64,000 nt of DNA from Palsa-504 sp963790065 (GCA_963790065.1 CAWBNK010000019.1:62001-126000), one strand, 5' to 3'. Shown: positions 24,793-34,953, counted from the first letter of the stretch. The notes: a model not told the origin generated them from the letters alone. A program made the numbers and translations.

Positions 24793-26372
24793 CGAAACTT
24801 GGGGACCTCAGCCTGGCGCGCGGCAGCGCCGGCGCAGCCGGCTAACTGGCGGGCCGGTGAGGTGGCGTGCGGGTCAGGCTGCCTGGCCTGGGTTATCCGG
24901 GGCCGGGGGTGGTGGGGTGCCGTCGCCGGGCGGGGTCGCGATGATCTCGACGCCGAGCCGGGCCAGGGCGTTCTGGTGGTAGCGGACCAGGTGCTCGCGG
25001 TTGCGCTGGTCGCGCCGCTCGTAGTAGTCGGTGCCGGCGTCGATGTAGTCGGCGTCGCAGCGCATGACCGCCCAGGCGATGCACAGCAGGGTGTGCGCGA
25101 CGGCGACCGCGGCCTTCTTCTCGTTACCCTTGCCGAACCGGCGGGCCAGGCGGCGGAACCGGGCGCCGGGGCGGGTGGCGGTGCGCCAGGTCGCCCAGGC
25201 CGCTTCCACCATGGCGGTGCGGAGCTGCCGGTTGCCCTGGCGGGCGGGGGCCTTCTTGCGCTTGCCCGCCGACTCGTTGTCACCGGGCGCCAGCCCGGCC
25301 CAGGCCGCGAGCCGGGCCGCGGTGGCGAACCGGGCCATGTCGCCGCCGGTCTCGGCGATGATGACCTCAGCGGTCCGCTGCCCGATGCCGGGGATGGTGA
25401 TCAGCCGGGCGATGATCGCAGCGAACGGCGCTGCTGCCTCGGCGACCAGGGTGTCCAGCTCGGCGATCTGGGCGGTCAGGTAGTCGTAGGCGTCCAGGTG
25501 CAGCCGGCACATCTGGCCGTGGCCGTCGGTGAACCGGCCATCGCAGGCCATCGCCAGCTCCTCGGTCTTGCGGCGCAGCACCCCCTCGGCCAGGTCCGCC
25601 AGCCGGCCCGGGTCCCGCTCCCCGGAGATCAGCGCCTCGATCATCTTGCGGCCGGACTTGATCAGGAGCTTGCTGGCCACCGAGTCGATCTTGATGCCGG
25701 CGTCCTCCAGCACCTTGGCCAGCCGCTGGCCCTCGCTGGTGCGCTGCTCGATGAGCTTCTTGCGGTACCTGGTCCGCTGCCGCAGCGCCGCCACCTGCGC
25801 GCCCGGGATGAAGCTGGGCCGCAGCAGCCCGTACTCGTGCAGCTCGGCGATCCACTGGCAGTCGGCCAGGTCCGTCTTGCGGCCCGGGACGTTGCGCATG
25901 TGCGCCGCGTTGCACACGCACACCTCGATCCCCGCCTGGGCCAGCGCGTGGTAGACCGGCCACCAGTACACCCCGGTACTTTCCATCGCCGTATCGGTGA
26001 CGCCCAGCTCCGCCAGCCAGGCCGCCATCTTCTGCAGCGACCGCCAGAACGTCCTGAACCTCCGCACGGTCAGCGCGCGCTGACCAGGCTCCTGTCCGGG
26101 CAGCCGGACCGCCACCCAGATCACCTTCTTGTGCACATCGATCCCGGCCACCTGAGGATGGACGACCTCCATGGCCAACCTCCCTGCTTTCCCCGATACT
26201 GGATAAAAGGGCGCGCCGCCCGCGGAGCCCGCGACAAGATCAAGATCCTGTGACACGCGCTCGCAGCAGCAATCCGGGGTACCCACCGGGCAGGCTCCAG
26301 CGTCAGTCTTCTAAACAGGCACGCAGCGCCAAGGTCGAACGACGTCAGCGGACGGCGCGCCCCAAGTTTCAC
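24793..26372 (-). mobile_element. IS110-family insertion sequence (IS1111-like ends)
   Basis: An about 1.58-kb element whose ends are an 11-bp perfect inverted repeat (GAAACTTGGGG at 24794-24804 and CCCCAAGTTTC at 26360-26370). It interrupts the S53 peptidase gene: the coding sequence breaks at 24793 and resumes at 26398. Subterminal repeats of this kind are a feature of the IS1111 subgroup. Noncoding flanks of about 80 nt (left) and about 190 nt (right, upstream of the transposase) leave room for a bridge RNA in the longer one. Confidence 0.8.
24874..26172 (-). CDS. IS110-family transposase (DEDD), intact
   Basis: A 432-aa transposase starting at 26172 behind GGAGG. The N-terminal RuvC-like DEDD domain shows GIDVHKKVIWVAV (first Asp, residue 11), AMESTGVYWW (Glu) and GRKTDLADCQWIAELHEYG (the two Asp). 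The C-terminal Transposase_20 domain shows ITIPGIGQRTAEVIIAETG and LAAWAGLAPGDNESAGKRK, with the serine region. IS110 enzymes are RNA-guided recombinases that use a bridge RNA encoded in the element's noncoding part. All domains are complete, so this copy is potentially active. Confidence 0.92.
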   Translation of the reverse strand: MEVVHPQVAGIDVHKKVIWVAVRLPGQEPGQRALTVRRFRTFWRSLQKMAAWLAELGVTDTAMESTGVYWWPVYHALAQAGIEVCVCNAAHMRNVPGRKTDLADCQWIAELHEYGLLRPSFIPGAQVAALRQRTRYRKKLIEQRTSEGQRLAKVLEDAGIKIDSVASKLLIKSGRKMIEALISGERDPGRLADLAEGVLRRKTEELAMACDGRFTDGHGQMCRLHLDAYDYLTAQIAELDTLVAEAAAPFAAIIARLITIPGIGQRTAEVIIAETGGDMARFATAARLAAWAGLAPGDNESAGKRKKAPARQGNRQLRTAMVEAAWATWRTATRPGARFRRLARRFGKGNEKKAAVAVAHTLLCIAWAVMRCDADYIDAGTDYYERRDQRNREHLVRYHQNALARLGVEIIATPPGDGTPPPPAPDNPGQAA

Positions 26373-27360
26373 CCATCCGCGGGCGCCCCGAAAGGGGCAT
26401 GAAGTCTTCTATGCCAAGTTCGGCCTCCCCCGGGCCAGAGTGCACGTCGTGACGGACATCGCCGGGTCTTCGACGCCCTACCTGGCTAACGACGAAGAAG
26501 CCAGCGACGCCGAGATGGTGCACGCGTTCGCGCCCGGCGCGACCCTCGACATCATCCTGGTCCCCGCCGATGCCATCTCCAGCCCCGCGGACTTCGCCGC
26601 CGCGATCACCAAGGCGATCCGGGAAAGCACCGCCCTGCACGCCGCGGTGCTCTCGATCAGCGCCAGCGGCGGCGAGCACTCCTTCACCCGTGCCGAGGTA
26701 GCCGCGATGCACGCGGCGCTGGAACAGGCCCGCGACCAGCACGTCACCGTCCTCGGCTCCTCCGGCGATAACGGCGCGATCGCCTCCCAGGGCGGCGCGT
26801 CCGTGCAGGTCAACCTGCCCGCCTCCGACCCGCTGGTGCTCGGGGTCGGCGGCACTATCCTGGACGCCACCCCGGGCGGCACCTACCTGGGCGAGATGGC
26901 CTGGAACGACAACACCGAAGGCTCCGGCGGCTACAGCAGCCTGTTCCCCCGCCCGTCCTACCAGCACGGCCTGACCCGGACCCGCGGCGTCCCCGACGTG
27001 GCCGCCAACGCCGACCCCTACGACGCCATGGCGGTGGAGTGGAGTTTCGGCCAGCTCCGGGGGGACAGCGGCACCAGTTCTTCCGCCCCGCTGTGGGCGG
27101 GCGTGATCGCCCTGGCCGACCAGGAAGCCGGCCGGGACATCGGCTTCGTCAACCCGCTCATCTACGCCATTGCCCGCAGCCCCGCCTACCACCAGGACTT
27201 CCACGACGTGATCACCGGCGACAACTCGGTACTGACACCCACCGGAGTCTTCACCGGCTACAACGCCGGACCCGGCTGGGACCCCGTCACCGGCTGGGGC
27301 AGCCCCGACGCCCAGTACCTCGTCCCGCTGCTAGCCAGCGCGGCCCGCTCCCGCACCTGA

Positions 27361-27861
27361 CCAGGGCACCCCGCGCCTCAGGGCCGGTACCGGCCCTCGA
27401 CGCAGGCCACCCGCTTTCATGATGGCGCTTGCCCGTCCCGGCGGTGCCGCTGCTGAGACGATCCCTGATGCAGGAGGATAGGCCTGCAAGCCACCGCTTC
27501 GCCCTAGCGGCCAAAATGCCCGTGCCACATAACGTGCGATCTGTGAGTATTTCGTAGAGGAGGCGTCTTGCCCGCGGTTACCGTGCGTCACGGTATTTTC
27601 ATGCTGGCGGGCGGGGTGCAGCGGTCATCGCGCGTGCCGGTGACGGCGGATGTGGCAGGCCGGCGAGCGGCGTTCAGTGGACCGGGCCGGGCCGCTGGCA
27701 GGGGGGCCGGATCGCGGTCGCCGGATGCTTGTGGCCGGGGATGAGCTGACGGGGCAGGTCGCGTCCGAGGGTGACGGCTGTGGCACGTGGAGCCGGGATG
27801 TTCCTCTTGTGGTGAGGCTGGGATCGTGAGGTTCCCGTCATCTCCAGGGGGAGGGATTGCG
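27361..27861. other. Intergenic, no gene recognised
   Basis: Five hundred bases between the end of the peptidase remnant and the start of the recombinase. GC-rich, with an open frame only through base composition. No tRNA, hairpin array or known gene seen. Confidence 0.4.
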
Positions 27862-29276
27862 GTGAGTTCGTTCGATGTCCGGATCTTCGCGATCCGGTGC
27901 AGGCCCGGACGGAAGGCGTTCGAGGTCCGCTGGCGGGTCGCAGGCCACGATAAGTCCCGGTCGTTCGCTACCCGGGCGCTGGCTGACGGTTACCCGCGCC
28001 GAGCTGGTCCGCGCGGCGGCCAAGGGCCTGTCGTTCGCCCCGGGGACCGGGGAGCCTGAGTCATGGGCCGCACCGGGGCCCAAGCCGGTGACCTGGTACC
28101 GGCACGCGGTGGCGTACGCGGAGATGAAATGGCCGCACCTGGCGCCGCATTCGCGGGCCAGCCTGGCCGACGCGCTGGCCACCGTCACGCCGCTGCTGGC
28201 CCGGGAAGCCGGCCGCAGGCCGCCGGCTCCGATGCTGCGCGCCGCCTTGTACGGGCATGCCTTCAACGCCCGGCGGCGCTGCGGCGTTCCCGGGCCGGAC
28301 ACGGCCAGCGCGCTGGCCTGGGTGGAGCGGGCCTCCCTGCCGCTCAGTCAGCTCGGTGACCCGCGCGTCATCCGGGCGGCCCTGGACGGGCTGTGCACGC
28401 GGCTGGACGGCTCGCCCGCCGCGGCCAGCACGATCACCCGCAAGCGGGCGGTGTTCCACGGCGCCCTCGGCTACGCCGTCGAGCTCGGGCTGCTGCCCGC
28501 CAACCCCGTCGGCCTGGTGCGCTGGCGCGCGCCCAGGGCCGCCGTGGCCGTCAGCCCGGCGACCGTGCCCAGCCCGGCGCAGGTCGGGGTGATCCTGGCC
28601 GAGGTCGCCCGGATCCGGCCGGAGCTGGCCGCGTTCTTCGGCTGCCTGTACTACGCGGCGCTGCGCCCCGAAGAAGCCGTCGCGCTGCGCCGCGATGACC
28701 TCATCCTCCCGGCGCACGGCCGCTGCGCGATCATCCTCACCGCCGCCTGCCCGCGCACCGGCGCCGCCTGGACCAGCACCGGCACGCCGTTCGAGCCGCG
28801 GGGCCTCAAGCACCGCCCCGGCGGTACCATCCGTGTCGTTCCCATCCCGCCCGTCCTGGCCGGCATGCTCGGCCAGCACCTGCATGCGTTCGGGACCGCG
28901 CCGGACGGGCGGCTGTTCCCGGCGCCCGCGGCGGCATGCTCAGCGCATCGGTCTACGGCCGTGCCTGGCACGCCGCCCGCCAGGCCGCCCTCGGTCCCGG
29001 CCTGGCCGCTACCGCGCTGGCCCGCCGCCCCTATGACCTGCGGCACGCCGCCCTGTCGCTGTGGCTGAACGCCACCGGCGCGCCCGCGGAGGTCGCCGCC
29101 CGGGCCGGGAACAGCGCCCGTGTCCTGCATGAGGTGTACCTGCACTGCACCGACGGCCAGGACAACGCCGTCAGCCAGCGGATCGAAGACGCCCTTGACG
29201 CAGGCACCGGCATCACCCATCCGTCACCACGCGGGAAAGCGAGCCGTTATCCACACCGTCGGCACCGCCCCAGACC
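27862..29276 (+). pseudogene. Tyrosine recombinase (integrase) with two frameshifts
   Basis: A GTG start at 27862 follows GGGGGAGGG. The first segment (SSFDVRIFAIRCRPGRKAFE, VAGHDKSRSFATRALADGY) is the usual start of actinobacterial tRNA-site integrases. One extra C at 27993-27995 shifts the frame, after which RAELVRAAAKGLSF continues. The core-binding domain and the first catalytic Arg region (YYAALRPEEAVALRRDDL) follow. A missing base near 28933 shifts back to the first frame, which supplies RPYDLRHAALSLWLNATG (HxxR region) and ARVLHEVYLHC with the nucleophile Tyr. An IS110 copy abuts the 3' end at 29277. This was probably the enzyme that inserted the element at tRNA-Tyr. Confidence 0.82.
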
Positions 29277-31021
29277 CTGTCCGCTTACCTGTATCGGTTC
29301 GGGGGCGCAAGTGCCCGTTTCCTGGCCGGATGGGGTTGTGGCAGCCTGGTCGGGGGCGTGACCCAGTCTGCTCCCTGGTCCCGATCGCTGCCAGTTCGTG
29401 CGAGCGGCGGGGCGGGTCAAGGGGCGCGTAGCGCCCGCGCAGCGGCGCCGCAGGCGCCCTGGACGCGGCCCGCCGCGAGCCGATAATGGGCGGCCGGGGA
29501 CGGGGAGCCCGGTGAGCAAGGGTGGCCGGGGCTTCAGGGGGCTGGGGCACCTCCTAGCCGGGGGCCGGGGGTGGCCGGCGGCGGGACGGGGCGGGGGGGA
29601 GACAGCCAGGCTTACCTAGGCCCGCGGGCGCTTCGCTGCGCCCGGCGACATGATGATTGATTGGGCGTCCTCCCGCCTGCGGGGGGCGCGGCCGCTCAGT
29701 CTATACAGGCCGTCCGCCTGGCCCTGCGCGGCAGGGCCGGGAGCGGCTGACAGCGGACTGGCGGGAGCTGGCCGCGGTTGTGCCCCATCTGGTGAGTTCG
29801 GCTGCGGCTCGCCCTTCCCGGCCGAGGCCGCCATGGGCGGGATCGTTCAGGCGGCGGCGAGCGCGTCGTCGCCGAGCTCGGCCAGGATGTGGCTGGCCTG
29901 GCGGAGGATCTTGCGGGCCTCGGACAGGGCGGCGCGCTTGCCGTCCTTGCGGTCCTTGACCTGTGCGTAGTAGCGGTGGTCGGGAGCTGACGCGCGGGCG
30001 TGGGTCTTGCCGGCCTCATACACCGCCCAGCGCAGCACCGGCGGCCCCTGCCGGGACAGCCGCCCGGGCGGGCCCTTGCGGTCCGAAGACCAGACGGTGA
30101 CGTCCAGCCCGGCGAACCGGACCGCTTTGCGGGACGAAGAGAACCGGCCGGCGCCGCCCAGCCAGCAGGTCATCGCCAGCCCGGTGACCGGGCCGGCCCC
30201 GTACAGCCGCTCGGCGAGCACCCTGGCCCCGGTCAGGTGCCGGGCGGCAGCCAGCAGCCGGCGCCGCAGCACGTCCAGGCGGGCCTCCAGCCCGGCGAGC
30301 ATGTCCAGGGCGGTAGCCACCTGCAGCTGCCCGGCCGGGGACAGGTGCGCGGCGGCGGCCGCGCGCAGCGCCTCGAGATCGCGGTCGGTGCGCAGCGCGC
30401 CGTCACCTAGCGCGGGCGCGCCCTGATGGAAGAACACCGCGCAGCTGCGCCTGGGCGGTGTGCCCGGCCCGCACGTCGTGGTAGGTCTCCAGCAGCGCCC
30501 GGCACTCCAGGATGTGCGACGGCGGGATCCAGCACTCGGGCAGCCGGCCCTCGGCCAGCAGCTCCCGCAGGTGCCGCGAGTCGGTCTTGTCGGTCTTGGC
30601 GTGCCGCTTGCGGCCGCGGGCGAAGGCGGTATCGGCCGGCTCGGCGACGTGCGCCGCGACGCCGGCCGCGGCCAGCTCCTCCGCGACGTACCGCCAGCCG
30701 GTGCACCCCTCCAGCGCGAACGCAACGTCGTCCACGCCGGCGAACCGGGCCAGCCAGGACCGCAGGTGCATGCGGTCGGCCGGGGCGATCTGGCCGCGCT
30801 TCACCTCCCCGGTCCCGGTATCGAGGTAGTCGAACGTGAGCTGCTTCCGGTGGATGTCGAGCCCGCCTACGATGGGCATCGGGACCTCCTCAAGCTCCAG
30901 CGGGGCATCAGCACCCCGCGCGAATGCCTACACGGTCAATCGTGACGCGTCTGAGCTGGGGAGGTCTCGCACGCACAAGGCAGCGGCCTCAGCTCAGCCT
31001 GGCCCGATGCATGTCATCTAT
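29277..31021 (-). mobile_element. IS110-family element, copy 1
   Basis: This 1745-bp segment is nearly identical to 36952-38696, with only a handful of base differences seen (for example A/G near 30082, A/C near 30907). It has about 140 nt upstream of the transposase and about 570 nt of structured GC-rich noncoding DNA downstream, where a guide (bridge) RNA could be encoded. The left border CTGTCCGCT and the right flank CTGTACACGG resemble the two halves of the element-end motif, so the IS probably inserted into such a site; the true IS ends may be a few bases inside the shared segment. Confidence 0.85.
29847..30879 (-). pseudogene. IS110 transposase split by a frameshift, copy 1
   Basis: The first frame (30879-30403, 158 aa) has the DEDD domain: GLDIHRKQLTFDY, ALEGCTGWRYVAEEL and AKTDKTDSRHLRELL. 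It ends prematurely as AQLRGVLPSGRARAR. The second frame resumes at VFFHQGAPALGDGAL and encodes the C-terminal domain (YGAGPVTGLAMTCWLGGAGR, FSSSRKAVRFAGLDV) to 29847. A two-base loss (or one-base gain) in a GCGCGC run near 30440 accounts for it; the repaired protein would be about 343 aa. The same frameshift is present in copy 2, so it predates the duplication or is read through by recoding. Confidence 0.8.
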
Positions 31022-31238
31022 CTGTACACGGAGCCGGTCCCGGTCCCGCCCACAGCCCACGGCCACCGGGCCCGGCCAGCCCGCAATACCGCATGCCGGC
31101 ACTCCGCTATCGTAAGCGTTTCCGCAGCTCAGACGACATCTGGGGTGACGTCCGCAGAGACTACGCGATGCCCCGATCTGGCCCACGCATAGCCCACGGG
31201 ACACAGCCGACGGTTTTCGTAACCTCTCGTTCTGCACG
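31022..31238. other. Element-end DNA without a gene
   Basis: No coding sequence seen. A stretch of about 40 bp (31175-31217, containing ACGCATAGCCCACGG and AGCCGACG) recurs at 32466-32503, so both probably derive from a shared mobile or end sequence. Confidence 0.4.
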
Positions 31239-31274
31239 GAAAAGCCGGTGACACCATCCGGCGCCACCGGCTCT
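31239..31274 (-). terminator. Hairpin terminator beside attachment-site copy B
   Basis: GCCGGTG (31244-31250) pairs with CACCGGC (31265-31271). On the minus strand the stem is followed by TTTT. It lies just beyond the tRNA-Tyr 3' shadow at 31291 and differs in sequence from the terminators at the other three copies, so this element end brought its own terminator. Confidence 0.6.
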
Positions 31275-31290
31275 GACCTGGGCTTTTACG

Positions 31291-31346
31291 TGGCAGGTGT
31301 TGGGTTCGAACCAACGTAGGCTGAGCCGACGGTTTTACAGACCGCT
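31291..31346 (-). repeat. 3' half of tRNA-Tyr, attachment-site copy B
   Basis: Fifty-six bases identical to the intact tRNA-Tyr from the discriminator base to the anticodon stem. The encoded CCA present in the other copies is missing here (ACG instead of TGG before the match). It separates the 27-kb element from the 5.5-kb element. Confidence 0.88.
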
Positions 31347-31372
31347 ACTGCCCGTCCCATCACATGGCCTCT

Positions 31373-31560
31373 GACCTGTGCAAATGCTGCAGAATGACAT
31401 TCACCGCGCCGACCCTGTCCGCCATGTGTCCGTGGACGTCGGCACTCGGACGGCGGATCGCGCGGACAGCCACGGACACCGTCCGCAGAACAGGCTGACC
31501 TGCCAAAACACGCAGGGACGCCCTCCCTGGGCAGGCGAAGAAGTCGCCTTTTACGGACAT
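31373..31560. repeat. Element-end module B (possible integrase arm sites)
   Basis: GACCTG at 31373, then CTGTCCGCCATGTGTCCGTG (31415-31434), then GCGGACAGCCACGGACAC and further GTCCGC/ACGGAC boxes up to about 31557. This is the best preserved of the four copies and shows at least six TGTCCG/CGGACA-like boxes in both orientations. Confidence 0.55.
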
Positions 31561-31660
31561 CCACCCACAGCCAGCGACCTGCCACGGACGCACGCTCTGC
31601 CTCGACTTCGCCGGGTATTCGCCGCAGCGACAGCGGCTCATAGGGTATGGCCGGGTGCGC

Positions 31661-31691
31661 CAGCAGCCAGCAGCCAGCAGCCAGCAGCCAG
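31661..31691. repeat. Seven-base tandem repeat
   Basis: About four copies of the unit AGCAGCC, perfect, in noncoding DNA upstream of the toxin-antitoxin pair. Confidence 0.8.
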
Positions 31692-31788
31692 GCCGAATGC
31701 TATCCCGGAAAGCACGAACCGTGGGGTTTCGGCGCGCCCGCGCCGTCGAGACGGCCGGGTGGGCGGCGCGGCGAGTTAGCATCGTGGC

Positions 31789-32037
31789 ATGAGCGCGCAG
31801 CCTTCAGAGCACGACAGTCACGACGTCATCCGCTTCGGCGGCGAAACCGCTGTCGTGGTTCCGGTGCACGAGTACCAAACGCTGAAGGCCCTGCGGGACC
31901 GCGCATCCGCCGAGCAGGTCGAGGAAGCCGAGATCGACGCCGCCATCGCCGAGCACGAGGCGTGGAAGGCGGCCGGGCGGCCGGGCCTGAAGTCGCATGA
32001 GGAGTTCATGGCTGAGGTGTTCGGCGATTCCCGGTGA
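31789..32037 (+). CDS. Phd/RelB-like antitoxin
   Basis: An 82-aa protein. The N-terminal half (IRFGGETAVVVPVHEYQTLKA) has the strand-helix pattern of Phd/YefM-type DNA-binding antitoxins, and the C-terminal half is charged and helical (EQVEEAEIDAAIAEHEAWKA), suited to wrap a toxin. It overlaps the next gene by four bases (GTGA), the usual coupling in type II toxin-antitoxin operons. It probably represses its own promoter. Such modules commonly stabilise integrated elements. Confidence 0.72.
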   Translation: MSAQPSEHDSHDVIRFGGETAVVVPVHEYQTLKALRDRASAEQVEEAEIDAAIAEHEAWKAAGRPGLKSHEEFMAEVFGDSR

Positions 32038-32261
32038 GGATCACCTGGTCAGAGATCGCGCAGGCGACCTTCGTCCGCTTCATGGCCGACCAGGCCGGGA
32101 TGATGGCCGTCAGCCGCGCCGTGGAAGCCTTAGCTGACGATCCGGCGCCTCCGGGCGCGTTCGTCCGCGGTGCCTACCGCAGGCTGCGCGTCGGCCCTCA
32201 CCGGGTGCTGTACGAGGTCGAAGGGGACCAGATCACCATCGTGCGGATAGACCGGGTATAA
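32034..32261 (+). CDS. RelE/ParE-like toxin
   Basis: A 75-aa protein starting with GTG at 32034 inside the antitoxin's stop. It has the RelE/ParE fold pattern: ITWSEIAQATFVRFMADQA, a helical segment, then YRRLRVGPHRVLYEVEGDQI and TIVRIDRV, with the conserved Arg in RLRVGPHRVLYE. RelE toxins cleave mRNA in the ribosome and ParE toxins poison gyrase; which applies cannot be told. Together with the upstream gene it forms a type II toxin-antitoxin pair. Confidence 0.8.
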   Translation: MRITWSEIAQATFVRFMADQAGMMAVSRAVEALADDPAPPGAFVRGAYRRLRVGPHRVLYEVEGDQITIVRIDRV

Positions 32262-32608
32262 GCCGCCGCCCACCGATTCGAGCAGCTGACCGACGATCTC
32301 GACCCGGCCAGCATAGCCGCGGAGGATCGGTCCGGCCTGCAGGCGGTCGCCGAGGCTGCAGAGAACAGGTCCGCCGCGATGAGGCCCTCGTCACGCCCGC
32401 GAACCGACTGTATCCGCGGCTCACCGGCACCACACGGCCCCGCCTGCGGCGGCCGGGAGCAGCCGGATCCGGCCAACGCATAGCCCACGGATGACAGCCG
32501 ACGTTCTGATGAACCGCTGCCCAGCTGACCGAGGTTGACCCGAGGCAGCTCTTCGGCCGTCAGATCCTGAACGAGCACGCGTTCCGGGACCGACGCGTGC
32601 GCAGGCGG
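32262..32608. other. Degenerate stretch
   Basis: No intact gene. The plus strand from about 32270 reads HRFEQLTDDLDPASIAAED, followed by LQAVAEAAENRS, which looks like the inside of a real protein but has no start and soon loses sense. The 40-bp repeat shared with 31175 lies at 32466-32503. Confidence 0.35.
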
Positions 32609-34807
32609 TCAACGCCCCGACGCGGAGGCCAGCCATTCCAGGCTGGCCGTGGCGTCCTGGCGCGCCTTGGCCTCGCGCCGGAACAGCTCGTCTGTCTTGG
32701 TCAGCACCAGCGTGTGCGGGCTGCCGAATTTCCAGATCTCGTGCTTGACTGGCAGCTCGGCGCTGCTGATCTGGCCCTTGACGTGCTTACGGCGGGCCTC
32801 GGCGAGGGGCTATTCCAGCGTGCGGTCGCTGCGGTCGGCGAGGAACTCGCCGAGTGTGCCGCACAGTTCGCAGCCGCAGCCGCCGGGCCAGGGGACCGAC
32901 CAGTCGTCATCGGCCCGGGCCGGGCGTTCGGTGATCGCGGTGAGCCGCCGCTCGCAGTCCCGTGCCAGCTCCTCGAGGGGTGTGCCTGGTCCTGGCCCGG
33001 CCGCCCGCAGCATCGGCAGCAGGCAGGCGAGCACGTCGTCGCCGTGCTCCCGCAGGACCGCCACGATCTCGCTGGCCAGCGCTGTCCCGCCGGCGGCGGC
33101 CAGCAGCCCGGCGAGCGGCTTGCCCAGCTCCGCGAGCTGCTTGCGCCGCGTGGCCGGTGACGGGTACCCGAGCCAGAGCCGGATGTCGCTATCCAGCCAG
33201 GCCCACGACGCGGCGAGCAGCCACCCGGCGGCGGCCGCCGCGCCGGCGTCCCGCAGCGCCGCGGTGAGCCCGGGCAGCGCACCGGCCCAGCCCTTGCGGT
33301 CCACGTCCCCGGTGTACCGCCACGTGTTCCGCGACCCGAACCACGCGTCCAGGAGGTTCCGGTGCCAGGACTCGCCGTACCGCACGGCGAGCGCCGCCAG
33401 CCCGCCCGCGTGCGCGGGCGTCACCCACTCGACCGCGAACGGCCGCAGCAGCATGAGCGCGATGCCTGGATCCTCCAGCCCTGCGGCCGTGCGCAGTGCC
33501 GGTTCCAGCAGCCCAGGACCGGGCGCCTTCCAGAACGGCGCGACGGACTCCCCAGCGGCCCGCGCGCCCGCCAGGTCCCCGGCGTTCAGCCGGGCTCTCA
33601 GCTCGGCCAGCGCCCACGAAGGCGACGCCTCCGCCCGGACCGCGAAGGCATTTCGCAGAGGCCACACGACGACCGCCGCTCGCCGGTACCAGCGGTCCAT
33701 CGTGTTGCCGTAGTTCCCCATGTACCCGGTGAACTCGGAGTCGTAGGGCTTCAGGTCCGCCGACGGCGTCGACGCGCACACCTGCTCGTCCGGCACATAC
33801 AGCGAGATAGGCTCCCCGCCAGGCACCCCGGTCCACCAGCTCAGGGTCAGCTCGGAGGTGATGATTTACGTAAGATCGACGCCGCGGCCCCGCCGCCCCG
33901 GCTCGGTGTCCCAGGTCTCCTTGATCTCGGTGAGCGCAAGTGCCGCCTCGCACCCCGCATCCTCAGCAGCAGCCCGCAACAGCGCGGCCCGTTCGGCGTC
34001 GGCGCCCTTGAGCCGGTCCCAGCTCAGCCCGCGCTGGGTGTACTCGTGGTCCAGCAGGTAGACCAGCCGGTTCGGCGGCTCCCGGTCGTCACCTTTCCAC
34101 CGGGAGACCCTGGTGGTGAAGTGCTCGGTGAGATACCGGGCGGCCTCGGCCGACGGCTCGGCCGGGACGTCACCGGCCGGATCGGAGTCCAGCAGCAGGT
34201 TGCAGGCAAGCGTGACCCGGTACCCGGTCCTGACTGGTTTGACCTCGTGCCGGCAGTCGGCGTAGAAGGCGGCCACCGACACCTCGGTCGCGGACGCCTG
34301 GTACGCGACGGTCTTGCCGTTGTGCTCGATGAGCAGTTCCCCGCCGGTGTGCGACGACGGCAGCGACACCAGCAGCGTGCCGATCATCGTGTCGTCCTTC
34401 TCCGAGTCCTGGTGCGGCAGGAAGAACTGCCCCTTCCCGTACACCAGCAGCGCGTGCGGCCCGGCCCGCAGCCGCGCCCGGGCCGGCAGCCCCAGCTCGT
34501 CCCGCACCACGGCCAGGATCGCGTCCCAGTCCAGCCCGGTCAGCGTCACCTGGTCCGGCGTGATCTCCCAGGTGTCCCGCACGCTCAGGTCCATCAGCGT
34601 CTGCTCGCCCCGCCCGAACCGGGCCGGCCGCGCGCAGGCGATCATCCGCTTAGCCTGCGGCGCCCTGACCGGCAAGCTGACCGGCCCCGCGCCCGCCACC
34701 GTGAGCCGGACGTCCCTCGCGGGCACGGACAGCTGCGCGCTGAACGCGCCAGGCGCCTGCGAGCCGTCGAGCACCCTAGCCAGCCGCTCCCCTGACGTGA
34801 TCGGCAT
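32609..34807 (-). pseudogene. Large 2OG-Fe(II) oxygenase gene with two in-frame stops
   Basis: A single reading frame of 733 codons runs from 34807 to the TGA at 32609, broken by TAA (33866-33868) and TAG (32810-32812) but with no frameshift. The N-terminal part has the 2-oxoglutarate/iron oxygenase set: LPHQDSEKD (HxD), then YADCRHEVKPV (second His) and GYRVTLACNLL (Arg for 2OG). Sequence after each stop remains protein-like: SELTLSWWTG and DSEFTGYMGNYGNTMDRWY after the first, LAEARRKHVKGQISSAELPV and HTLVLTKTDELFRREAKARQ after the second. Members of this family that I know are single long proteins of this design. It is a recent pseudogene, or a read-through gene, which is less likely. Confidence 0.72.
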
Positions 34808-34953
34808 CCCTGAACCTCCCGCGGTCAGTCAGCCAGGCTACCCGGGGACAGGACGGCATTCATCCGAACGGCCAGGTGCTACGCCGCGCGCGAACTGACA
34901 GAACCCCGTCGTGCCGGCCGAGGAGCGCGGCCGGTTCTGGCACTATATTCCTT

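Larger units (their letters stand above)
24652..27360 (+). pseudogene. S53 (sedolisin) peptidase gene, 5' truncated and split by an IS
   Basis: Two parts fit together. From 24652 to 24793 the plus strand encodes VAPLLRHGIDGRGETVAMPE and TDIRKDLAA, the start of the S53 catalytic domain. From about 26398 it resumes with EVFYAKFGLPRARVHVVTDI and runs to 27360. Later motifs are the oxyanion Asp region (GSSGDNGA), the nucleophile motif SGTSSSAPLWAGV and the calcium-site end (FHDVITGDN, VTGWGSPD). The propeptide and signal peptide are missing upstream of 24652. An IS110-family element (24793-26372) interrupts the domain. Sedolisins are secreted acid-active serine carboxyl peptidases; this one is dead. 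Confidence 0.82.

Noticed and set aside
31661..31691. Short tandem repeat as a possible CRISPR remnant
   Set aside because: The unit is seven bases with no spacers. No cas genes or spaced repeats anywhere in the window.
22873..34807. Stop-codon recoding (TAG as an amino acid) in the DUF427 copy and the oxygenase gene
   Set aside because: One oxygenase stop is TAA, many intact genes end in TAG or TAA, and the DUF427 copy is also truncated. Nonsense mutation explains all of it.
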